Shown here piece by piece: positions 6,058 to 11,520 of a stretch of 11,520 bases of DNA. Source of the DNA: Gemmatimonadota bacterium (GTDB lineage Bacteria; Latescibacterota; UBA2968; UBA8231). The translations under genes and the position numbers were made by a program. Position 1 is the stretch's first letter, and each line of letters opens with the position of its first letter. The notes below the pieces were generated by a model. It was given only the letters and a program-made list of their open reading frames with translations. It did not search any database and had not been told where the DNA came from. The stretch covers positions 1 to 11,520 of the forward strand of contig JAPOYQ010000505.1 in the NCBI GenBank assembly GCA_026706505.1, in the 5' to 3' direction.

Positions 6058-6960
6058 CTAAGGGCCGATCCAATAGAGCAGAATCGACAACCCGAGCGGG
6101 CTCCACAAAGTCGAGCCGATGAGAATGCCGCCGAGCAGATCGGGGCGCGCGTCAAAGCGCACCGTGAGGATGAGGGCGCTGATGGCCGTAGGCAGGCAAG
6201 AGCACAGCAGCAGCACGTCGCGCACCGCGCCCTGCGCACCGATGAGCAGCGTCAGGCCGATGCCAATAACCGGCCCCAACAGGACCTTGGCGCCAATGCC
6301 GCCGTACAGGGCGGCTGAATTGCGGCCGCGGATGGGGATGTGCGAGACTTGGACCCCGAGTAGAATAATGGCGAGGATCGGGCCAGCTTTGCCGATCAGA
6401 TCGGCCGCATCGAGGATGGAAACCGGGATCGGTATGGCGAGGGCATTGACGGCCAAGGCCAAGACCGCGGTGTAAATCAGCGGCAGTCTGAAAATGCTCT
6501 TGAACGCTTGCAGCGGACTTTGCCGCCCGCCAGCGGCGATGTACGTGCCGAGCGACGCGGCCGTAACATTGCCGTACACAAAGAGCAGCATGACGATCGC
6601 CAGGGCCTCGTCTCCAAACGCGAACAGCACTACAGGGACGCCGTACGAGGCGATGTTGACCGTGGGCAGGGAGAGGGTGACCGCGCTGCGAGTAGGTTTG
6701 TCCCAGCCGGCGAGATGCGCAACGAGCGCGATGGCGGGCATACTGACCACGTACATCCCAACCTGCCAAGCGAAGGCTTGGGCAGCCGCCGCGCCGGTGA
6801 CCGGGTGGCGCACCAGTGCCGAAAACAGCAAGAAGGGCAGGCAGATGTATATGGCCACATCGGCCAAGGGGGCGGGGTCAACAGAGCGCCGCCGCCCCAA
6901 CAGATAGCCACAGCCGATGAGCAGGAAAATCGGGGCAATGACGTCGAGCAGAAAGGCCAT
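6058..6960 (-). CDS. AEC-family transporter (auxin efflux carrier/malonate permease type)
   Basis: This 300-residue integral membrane protein has about ten hydrophobic spans, beginning 'MAFLLDVIAPIFLLIGCGYLLGRR', the usual N-terminus of AEC (PF03547) permeases. A break around 130-160 separates two five-span halves. The first half contains 'LSLPTVNIASYGVPVVLFAFG', the conserved Asn/Gly/Pro segment of the family. The second half starts 'LPLIYTAVLALAVNAL' and includes 'CLPTAISALILTVRF'. Length is typical. AEC proteins carry organic anions such as malate or malonate, and the substrate here is unknown. The gene starts 24 bp after the stop of the oxidoreductase at 6985 and should be co-transcribed with it. 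No clear ribosome binding site precedes it. Its link to a sugar-acid cassette suggests import or export of a related acid (inference). Confidence 0.88.
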   Translation of the reverse strand: MAFLLDVIAPIFLLIGCGYLLGRRRSVDPAPLADVAIYICLPFLLFSALVRHPVTGAAAAQAFAWQVGMYVVSMPAIALVAHLAGWDKPTRSAVTLSLPTVNIASYGVPVVLFAFGDEALAIVMLLFVYGNVTAASLGTYIAAGGRQSPLQAFKSIFRLPLIYTAVLALAVNALAIPIPVSILDAADLIGKAGPILAIILLGVQVSHIPIRGRNSAALYGGIGAKVLLGPVIGIGLTLLIGAQGAVRDVLLLCSCLPTAISALILTVRFDARPDLLGGILIGSTLWSPLGLSILLYWIGP

Positions 6961-6984
6961 TACCGCAAGCGGGAAGAGCCGATG

Positions 6985-8058
6985 TTACACCTGCTCTTCC
7001 CGGCCCGAAGCGGCCGAGCGGTACGCTGCGTCGAGCATTTCCACCCCGCGCATGGCCGCTTCACCCGGGGTCCAGTTCACGTCGGTTTTGCCCAAGATCA
7101 AGTCGGCAAAGTTGTTGGGCGGGCCATCGCACTCGTAGGCCCCCGCGTCCTCGGCCACCTCCTCGACGACGTGTTGGCCATCGTGGCGACGCAGGTGCAT
7201 GCGGGCGCGCTCGCAATCGACGAGCAACATACCCTCCGAGCCGAACAGGCGCACATCCACCTGAAAGGTCTGGTCCGTTGGCACGGTGCCAGCGCCGCTG
7301 ACCGTGCCCACAGCCCCCGAGGTAAAGCGCACCGTCAGCGCGTCGTACAGCTCAACCTCGGACCCGGGCGCGCTCATGGCGGCAAAGACGCGCTCGGCGC
7401 GCAGCCCGGACAGCCAAAACAGCAATCCCGAGGAGTGCGATATTTGCGCGTGGGCGTAGCCGCCTTCGGCAATGGCGGGGTCGGCCCACGTAGAGGGCGT
7501 AGGGCCGAAAAGGCTGGCACTGTCCTGCCAAGAAATGTCGGACACATCCACCTCCTCCCCCGAAAGTAGGGCGCGGATCGGCGAGGCCATGTGGCAGAGC
7601 GCGAATTCGACCTCGCCGATGGCTTGCTCGTCCATCAGCGCCTTGGCCCGCTGGATAAAAGGCTTGTGGTGCCAGCCGTAGGGCACGAGCAAATGGCGGT
7701 CTCGCTCCGCGGCGAGGCGCACCAACTCGCGCGCGTGGGCAGCGCGGGTGGTCAGGGGTTTTTCGCACATCACGTGCAGGCCCGCCTCCAAGGCGGCGCG
7801 GGCGTGTTCGTAGTGCAGGGGGTGCGGCGAGGCCACTACTACTCCGTCGAGTTCGCAGTTGACCAATAATTCTCGATAGTCCTCGGTGGCAAACGCGAAT
7901 CCGAAGTGATCCTTCACCTGCTCCAACTCGGCTTGGCCCAAGCGGCACACGGCCGTCAGTTCGACGTCGTCGCGGGCGGCAAAGACGGGCATGTGGTTGC
8001 TGGTGGCCCACCAGCCAGCGCCGATAAACCCGAGGCGCACTTTGTCTTGGGTGCTCAT
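6985..8058 (-). CDS. Gfo/Idh/MocA-family NAD(P)-dependent oxidoreductase
   Basis: The protein has 357 residues from the ATG at 8058, selected because AAGGAG lies 9 nt upstream. An in-frame ATG at 8127 would add residues unlike the family and has no such site. The Rossmann domain begins 'VRLGFIGAGWWATSNHMP' (G10-x-x-G13-x-G15), with the nucleotide-side 'VVVASPHPLHYEHARAAL' and the diagnostic Glu99-Lys100-Pro101 ('CEKPLTT'), Lys100 being the usual catalytic lysine. In the C-terminal alpha/beta domain, 'GGYAHAQISHSSGLLFWLSG' holds the conserved His region. Members oxidise or reduce carbonyl groups of sugars and inositols; the exact substrate cannot be read. It is the first gene of a two-gene leftward operon with the AEC permease and divergent from the isomerase at 8291. 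Confidence 0.92.
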   Translation of the reverse strand: MSTQDKVRLGFIGAGWWATSNHMPVFAARDDVELTAVCRLGQAELEQVKDHFGFAFATEDYRELLVNCELDGVVVASPHPLHYEHARAALEAGLHVMCEKPLTTRAAHARELVRLAAERDRHLLVPYGWHHKPFIQRAKALMDEQAIGEVEFALCHMASPIRALLSGEEVDVSDISWQDSASLFGPTPSTWADPAIAEGGYAHAQISHSSGLLFWLSGLRAERVFAAMSAPGSEVELYDALTVRFTSGAVGTVSGAGTVPTDQTFQVDVRLFGSEGMLLVDCERARMHLRRHDGQHVVEEVAEDAGAYECDGPPNNFADLILGKTDVNWTPGEAAMRGVEMLDAAYRSAASGREEQV

Positions 8059-8290
8059 TGGCGATTGCTCCTTGGTTGGAGCGGCTAATGTAGGAGCGCG
8101 CGAGCGGCACAGCAAGTGCAGTGTCATTACAAATTAATTTGCCTACTAGCTTATTTTTTTTCTTTAATTATCTGACTTACGCATGAGTCCCTTACTGACT
8201 ATCGATGCCAGATCATTCGCCCGCCCGCCTTAGCTATCGCTTTAACTTTCATATCCCTAATTATACCTCTCACCCACAAGGAAGGAAGAA
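8059..8290. promoter_or_regulatory. AT-rich divergent regulatory region with palindrome CAAATTAATTTG
   Basis: This 232-bp gap serves both operons. A perfect 12-bp palindrome lies at 8130-8141. Overlapping it, TTGCCT (8139-8144) and TTTAAT (8163-8168) form a rightward promoter candidate with an 18-bp spacer and five of six matches in the -10. A palindrome covering the -35 suits a repressor acting on both directions. The leader to the isomerase would be about 115 nt. No ORF of note is inside. AAGGAAGGAAG just before 8291 is the isomerase ribosome binding site. Confidence 0.4.
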
Positions 8291-9046
8291 ATGGCTGCCC
8301 CCATAGCGCTTCAGCTCTACACGGTCCGCGATGCCCTCGCTCGCAACTTCAAGTCCGTGGTTACCCAGATTGCCGAGATAGGGTACGTGGGAGTCGAAAC
8401 GGCCGGATTGCCCGGCATCGGAGCAGATGAAGCCAGCGACCTATTTGCCGATCTAGGGTTAGACGTATGCAGCGTGCATACGCAGCTACCCTTGGGCAAG
8501 CAAAAAAATCAAGTCATCGAACTAGCCTACGAGTTGGAGGCCACCCGCGTGGTAAGCTCCACACCGCGCGATGCCTTCGCGAGTGCGGACGCGCTCAAGG
8601 CACTTTGCGACCAGTGGAACCAAGCCGCCGAGATCGCCGCCGAGAACGGCTTGGAGTTGGGCCTCCACAACCACTGGTGGGAGTTCCAAGAAGTGGAAGG
8701 GCGTCCGGGTTTTGCGCACCTAGTCGACGAGCTCGACGAGTCCATTTTCTTTCAGGTCGATACCTACTGGGTCAATACCGGCGGCGGCGACTCGGTGCAG
8801 GTCGTCGAGGAGTTAGGCGAGCGAGCGCCGCTTTTGCACATCAAGGACGGCCCGTGCGATCCTGAGCAGGACATGCTCGCCGTCGGCGAAGGGGCCATGG
8901 ATTTCCCGCCTATTATCGAGGCCAGCCACGGCACCTGCGACTGGCTGATCGTCGAGTTGGACCGCTGTGCGACCGACATGATGGAGGCCGTGGAAAAAAG
9001 CTATCAATACCTCGTTGACAACGAGCTGGCGCGCGGCGCCGAATAA
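8291..9046 (+). CDS. Sugar phosphate isomerase/epimerase-like protein (xylose isomerase-like TIM barrel, AP endonuclease 2 family)
   Basis: The 251-residue cytosolic protein opens 'IALQLYTVRDALARNF', the standard first strand of this family in sugar-cassette proteins. It continues 'EIGYVGVETAGLPG' (Glu36), 'GLDVCSVHTQLPLG', and 'LGLHNHWWEF' (His126/His128, Glu131). The metal-site series is rounded off by 'FQVDTYWV' (Asp157), 'LLHIKDG' (His183, Asp186) and 'LIVELDRC' (Glu222). These acidic residues and histidines fit a divalent-metal aldose-ketose isomerase or epimerase; the sugar is unknown. It is first in a rightward operon. ThuA follows after 15 bp, then a small membrane ORF and the uronate-dehydrogenase-like gene. 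The ribosome binding site (AAGGAAGGAAG) is strong. Length is a little short but normal for this subgroup. Confidence 0.9.
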   Translation: MAAPIALQLYTVRDALARNFKSVVTQIAEIGYVGVETAGLPGIGADEASDLFADLGLDVCSVHTQLPLGKQKNQVIELAYELEATRVVSSTPRDAFASADALKALCDQWNQAAEIAAENGLELGLHNHWWEFQEVEGRPGFAHLVDELDESIFFQVDTYWVNTGGGDSVQVVEELGERAPLLHIKDGPCDPEQDMLAVGEGAMDFPPIIEASHGTCDWLIVELDRCATDMMEAVEKSYQYLVDNELARGAE

Positions 9047-9061
9047 CGCATAAGGAGCGTC

Positions 9062-9712
9062 ATGGCAAAGAAGGCAATCATGGTTTGGGGCGGCTGGGAG
9101 GGGCACGAGCCCAAGCAGTGCGTCGATATTTTCGCCCCCATTCTAGAAGAAGACGGATTCGCAGTAACCATTTCGGACACCCTCGACACGTACAAAGACC
9201 GCGACCTCATGGCCGAGCAGGATCTGGTGGTACCGGCGTGGACAATGGGCCAGATCGAAGGAGAACAGGAACAAGGGTTGCTCGCGGCCGTTGATAGCGG
9301 CACCGGCATAGCGGGCTGGCACGGCTGCATGGCCGATTCGTTCCGCAACAATACCACCTATCAGTTCATGGTCGGCGGCCAGTTTGTCGCCCATCCAGAC
9401 GGCATCATCGACTACACGGTCAACATCGCGGCTCCGGACGACCCAATCGTCGCCGGCCTAGACGACTTCCAGATGCACTCCGAGCAGTACTACATGCACA
9501 CCGACCCAGGCAATGAAGTGCTCGCCACGACAACCCTAGAGGGCCGTCAAAGTGCGTCTTGGGTCAACGGAACAATCATGCCAGTGGTGTGGAAGCGCGC
9601 GTGGGGAGCGGGTCGGGTGTTCTACTCGTCGCTGGGTCACGTGGCGCGCGATTTTGACGTACCCGAAGCGCGCGAGATCCAGCGGCGCGGCATGCTCTGG
9701 GCCAGCCGCTGA
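9062..9712 (+). CDS. ThuA-domain protein
   Basis: This 216-residue protein is almost entirely a ThuA domain (class I glutamine amidotransferase-like fold). It has '[17 protein letters not shown]' at the N-terminus, '[13 protein letters not shown]' in the middle, '[11 protein letters not shown]', and the closing '[20 protein letters not shown]'. ThuA proteins accompany sugar uptake and oxidation genes, originally trehalose use in rhizobia. Their biochemical role is unsettled; some are proposed to act in keto-sugar conversion. There is no signal peptide, so it is cytosolic. AAGGAG stands 4 nt before the ATG. It lies 15 bp after the isomerase and 12 bp before the 39-aa membrane ORF, in one operon. 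Confidence 0.9.
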   Translation: MAKKAIMVWGGWEGHEPKQCVDIFAPILEEDGFAVTISDTLDTYKDRDLMAEQDLVVPAWTMGQIEGEQEQGLLAAVDSGTGIAGWHGCMADSFRNNTTYQFMVGGQFVAHPDGIIDYTVNIAAPDDPIVAGLDDFQMHSEQYYMHTDPGNEVLATTTLEGRQSASWVNGTIMPVVWKRAWGAGRVFYSSLGHVARDFDVPEAREIQRRGMLWASR

Positions 9713-9724
9713 GGAGGTCGCGCT

Positions 9725-9844
9725 ATGAAGTTTCGCAAAAATCTTTCCTCGCAGGCGTGTCTCTTTTGGAGCTTTGGGCTAGCGGCAGGCCTCCTCATAG
9801 CCATCCTGACGTGGTGGCTTATTAACCGACTGTCTGAGAAGTGA
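9725..9844 (+). CDS. 39-residue single-span membrane peptide inside the sugar operon
   Basis: The ORF starts with ATG at 9725, seven nt after GAGGAGG (9711-9717), the best ribosome binding site in the operon. The peptide has a basic start ('MKFRKNLSSQ'), a hydrophobic span of about 20 residues rich in Leu, Ile, Ala and Trp (about 11-33, including 'LLIAILTWWLI') and a short polar tail 'NRLSEK'. Its TGA stop overlaps the ATG of the next gene (TGATG, 9842-9846), a standard sign of translational coupling, so expression is likely. No family was recognised. The span could be a membrane anchor or regulator for a neighbouring enzyme or a transport partner; this is inference. Confidence 0.7.
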   Translation: MKFRKNLSSQACLFWSFGLAAGLLIAILTWWLINRLSEK

Positions 9845-10566
9845 TGGGTCGCAAAAAAGTGCTAATTACGGGTGCGGCTGGCCGCATCGGCGAGGTGATG
9901 CGCCAAGGGCTGCGGGAGTGTTACGACCTGCGGCTGATGTATCACCGCACAGTGCGGGAAGCCGCCGCAGGCGAAGAGGTCGTCCGCGGCAGCGTCGCCG
10001 ATTTGGCCGCTATGGCCACAGCGGTCACCGGCGTCGATGCCGTAGTCCACCTCGCCGGCGATCCAGAGGTTAGCGCCACTTGGGAGTCGGTGCTCGAAAA
10101 GAACATCCAAGGCGTGTACTGCACCTATGAAGCCTGCAGAAACGCGGGCGTCAAGCGGGTCGTCTTTGCCAGCACCAATCACGTGACCGGTCTTTACGAG
10201 GAAGAAGGGATGTACACCACGCCGGAGATGCCCGTGCGGCCCGACAGCCTGTACGGGGCCAGCAAGGCATTTGGCGAAAGTCTGGGACGCTACTATGTAG
10301 ATCGCTACGGTTTGGAGGTCGTATGCCTGCGCATCGGCTCGTTCCAGCCGGATTCTGCGGTCGTCGAGCGCAAAAGCGACCGGATTCTCTCCACCTGGCT
10401 GAGCCACCGCGACTGCGTCCAACTCGTGCAGCGCTCCATTGAGGCCGATGTGCGCTTCGGAATCTACTACGGCATCTCGGGCAACACCCGCGCCTACTGG
10501 GACCTCCAAAACGCCCGTCGCGAGTTAGGCTACGACCCCCAAGATAACTCCGAGCATTTCGTTTAG
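9844..10566 (+). CDS. Uronate dehydrogenase-like extended SDR (NAD-dependent epimerase/dehydratase family)
   Basis: The 240-residue Rossmann protein starts 'KKVLITGAAGRIGEVMRQGL' (NAD-binding G10-x-x-G13-x-x-G16). It has 'VFASTNHVTGLY' (Ser110/Thr111 side of the active site) and 'YGASK' with catalytic Tyr137 and Lys141. The later 'LEVVCLRIGSFQP', 'ILSTWLSHRDCVQLV' and 'YWDLQNARRELGYDPQDNSEHF' match the bacterial uronate dehydrogenase pattern as I recall it from the Agrobacterium enzyme. That enzyme oxidises D-galacturonate or D-glucuronate to the aldaro-lactone with NAD. This copy ends about 25 residues earlier than that enzyme. The ATG at 9844 overlaps the upstream stop. A GTG at 9841 is in frame but less likely. 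The substrate remains inferred; other SDR epimerases share the fold. Confidence 0.85.
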   Translation: MGRKKVLITGAAGRIGEVMRQGLRECYDLRLMYHRTVREAAAGEEVVRGSVADLAAMATAVTGVDAVVHLAGDPEVSATWESVLEKNIQGVYCTYEACRNAGVKRVVFASTNHVTGLYEEEGMYTTPEMPVRPDSLYGASKAFGESLGRYYVDRYGLEVVCLRIGSFQPDSAVVERKSDRILSTWLSHRDCVQLVQRSIEADVRFGIYYGISGNTRAYWDLQNARRELGYDPQDNSEHFV

Positions 10567-10569
10567 GAT

Positions 10570-10597
10570 GTAGGGCCGACCGGCCGGTCGGCCCTAC
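10570..10597. terminator. Perfect 28-bp GC-rich palindrome between convergent genes (REP-like, bidirectional terminator candidate)
   Basis: GTAGGGCCGACCGG is followed directly by its exact reverse complement, giving 14-bp arms and no spacer. It begins 3 bp after the uronate-dehydrogenase stop, and contains the TAG stop (10594-10596) of the convergent 55-aa ORF. No U-run flanks it, so termination would be imperfect. The GTAGGG(G)CCG edge resembles that of the element at 2604-2614, suggesting a dispersed family. Confidence 0.6.
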
Positions 10598-10761
10598 GCA
10601 TCATCCCTCTTCTTCCGTCCCCGCCAAAAAGCCTCCAGCAGCCGCAAAAAAATACGGCTTACGTCCCGCAGGATATACAATCCCAAACAGACGCCGAAGA
10701 AGGCGGCGACTCGGGGGTCGAAGGCTAGTTCGACGATGCGGTCGAGTAGGGCGGGAATCAC
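10594..10761 (-). CDS. 55-residue small membrane-associated protein (GTG start)
   Basis: The only start in this frame after an upstream TAA is a GTG at 10761, with AAAGGA six nt ahead. The product begins 'MIPALLDRIVELAFDP', has a hydrophobic segment at about 18-33 ('VAAFFGVCLGLYIL'), an amphipathic 'RDVSRIFLRLLEAFW', and a highly charged end 'RGRKKRDDA'. That layout suggests a single span with a cytoplasmic basic tail. It lies 35 bp downstream of the cysteine-rich secreted protein gene on the same strand, so it may share its transcript. Its stop codon is inside the 28-bp palindrome. No family was recognised. Confidence 0.55.
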   Translation of the reverse strand: MIPALLDRIVELAFDPRVAAFFGVCLGLYILRDVSRIFLRLLEAFWRGRKKRDDA

Positions 10762-10796
10762 GTTGCATCCTTTAGGAGCTTATGAACCAAGAGGAA

Positions 10797-11336
10797 TTAA
10801 TGAGAACCTGTTGCAAGCAGCGATTTGATTTGCCCCCACGAGGTCTCGTCCACAACCGTAGCCTGATCTTCTGAGCAAGGAGCTGACGAACACAGACGAC
10901 TGTCCTGCGTCTTGTTGTCGATATGGTAACTGGTGCCTAACGTATATGGTTCGTCCGGGTTAAAATCCTCGCACAAGCTACCACGGAAGCGGCGGCAGCT
11001 AAAATTCTGATCCGTTGCATTGTCTGGCACGACCAATGAACAGGGAGTAGAGGAATACTGCCTATCCGCTATATATAGATTGCACTCCCAATCTAAGGCA
11101 AACGTGATCCAAGCGTATTTCGGATATGGTGTATTTCTATCTATATATTCCCAAGAACAAAAACGATGATCGGGGTTTAAGCTACAATCAAAACACTGGT
11201 CCCATTTTGTTTCATCGCTACCACAACGAACTCGATCTTTGTCATGGTCGGCTTGGCCCAAGTTAATCGAAAGCAGGAGCACAAGCACCGTGAGGATCGT
11301 TGCGGCTTGCAACGTGCGTAGCATTGATTTGTTCAT
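10797..11336 (-). CDS. Secreted cysteine-rich protein of unknown function
   Basis: The 179-residue form starting at the ATG at 11336 is preferred because AGTAGGA lies about 5 nt ahead and the residues after it form a signal peptide. An in-frame ATG at 11375 would put 13 polar residues in front of that signal. The signal is 'NKSMLR', then 'ILTVLVLLLSINLGQA', cut near 'GQA'. The mature part has ten cysteines, an even number suited to five disulfides, in 'RVRC', 'WDQCFDC', 'HRFC', 'DWEC', 'TPC', 'FSC', 'SLC', 'RLC' and 'APC'. It is rich in Asp, Ser, Trp and Tyr. Base composition is visibly more AT-rich than the sugar genes, with several ATA codons, which may indicate recent acquisition. No family was recognised. 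It is probably periplasmic or extracellular. Confidence 0.7.
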   Translation of the reverse strand: MNKSMLRTLQAATILTVLVLLLSINLGQADHDKDRVRCGSDETKWDQCFDCSLNPDHRFCSWEYIDRNTPYPKYAWITFALDWECNLYIADRQYSSTPCSLVVPDNATDQNFSCRRFRGSLCEDFNPDEPYTLGTSYHIDNKTQDSRLCSSAPCSEDQATVVDETSWGQIKSLLATGSH

Positions 11337-11431
11337 TTGTATCCTACTTTCGGTGATTTTTGAGGACTCTTCCACATGCCATTTTCAGAGGAAATATAGG
11401 CCCGACGAAAGCAGCGAGACAGTCGGATCGT

Positions 11432-11520
11432 CTATTCGAGCTTGACCATCTTGCGGGTGCGCAACTGATCACCCACGCGTAGCTGATACAAATAGGCTCC
11501 AGAAGCGACGGGTCGGCCCT
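11432..11520 (-). CDS. C-terminal end of a secreted protein with FlgD-Ig/type IX-like sorting tail (partial)
   Basis: Reading leftward from the window edge, the last 28 complete codons before TAG (11432-11434) encode 'GRPVASGAYLYQLRVG' followed by 'DQLRTRKMVKLE'. The pattern G-x-x-x-x-S-G-x-Y-x-Y-x-L at the end of a protein, with a basic 'TRKM' strand and a final 'VKLE', is the hallmark of FlgD-Ig-like or type IX-like C-terminal domains. These guide export and surface attachment in FCB-group bacteria. The rest of the protein is outside the window, so its cargo domain is unknown. The gap of 95 bp to the secreted cysteine-rich gene holds a short CCGAC/GTCGG stem without a U-run. Confidence 0.7.
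   Translation of the reverse strand, partial: GRPVASGAYLYQLRVGDQLRTRKMVKLE

Noticed and set aside
8464..8482. Perfect inverted repeat CGTATGCA-GCG-TGCATACG inside the isomerase gene
   Set aside because: It lies in a conserved coding stretch (DVCSVHTQ), and about one or two such 8-bp repeats are expected by chance in a window this size.
10782..10874. Plus-strand 30-codon ORF starting ATGAACCAAGAG with an AGGAG ahead
   Set aside because: It mostly overlaps, in antisense, the 3' end of the cysteine-rich gene, has AGGAG only 3 nt before the ATG, and reads as an unstructured polar peptide.

Overview
The window looks like an accessory, carbohydrate-oriented stretch of a fairly GC-rich Gram-negative bacterium from an uncultivated lineage. 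The likeliest placement is the FCB side of the tree, for example Latescibacterota-like or Poribacteria-like. Three things suggest this: an 817-residue CBM9-like/DUF5916 outer-membrane protein; a gene end at the right edge that encodes a 'SGAYLYQLRVG...TRKMVKLE' tail, the FlgD-Ig/type IX-like sorting tail common in those phyla; and the mix of ThuA, Gfo/Idh/MocA and TIM-barrel sugar isomerase genes. The taxonomic placement is inference. No rRNA, tRNA, CRISPR, transposase or phage gene was seen.

Left part (1-2730): a truncated lipoprotein resembling the N-terminus of GH26-like glycosidases (1-408, minus) and an alpha/alpha-toroid protein of the terpene-cyclase/prenyltransferase fold (469-1383, minus). 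The toroid gene is divergent from a glycerol-1-phosphate-dehydrogenase-like Fe/Zn dehydrogenase (1498-2553, plus). The two minus-strand genes carry the same TTGTGCAATA core inside their putative promoters. A REP-like palindromic element and a good minus-strand terminator separate this block from the next.

Middle (2731-6050): the large DUF5916 protein (minus), preceded on the same strand by a very small single-span membrane ORF (30 codons, or 105 with an upstream start), a hairpin-dense stretch, and an unrecognised 49-residue ORF with its own ribosome binding site and Rho-independent terminator. The two small ORFs share a promoter-like motif, CTTGACAyTGTwT with AACT at the same downstream distance.

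Right-centre (6058-10597): a divergon around an AT-rich 232-bp regulatory gap. Leftward run a Gfo/Idh/MocA oxidoreductase and an AEC-family permease. Rightward run a TIM-barrel sugar-phosphate isomerase/epimerase-like protein, a ThuA-domain protein, a 39-residue membrane peptide and a uronate-dehydrogenase-like SDR. The last two overlap by one base (TGATG). Together they look like an uptake-plus-oxidation/isomerisation cassette for a sugar acid or keto-sugar. The uronate assignment rests on the SDR. A perfect 28-bp palindrome closes the rightward operon.

Right edge (10594-11520): a 55-residue membrane ORF with a GTG start whose stop lies inside that palindrome, a more AT-rich gene for a secreted protein with ten cysteines and no recognisable family, and the last 28 codons of a secreted protein with the C-terminal sorting-like tail. 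The most interesting unexplained material is the set of four tiny ORFs, three of them membrane-spanning, and the shared operator/promoter motifs.
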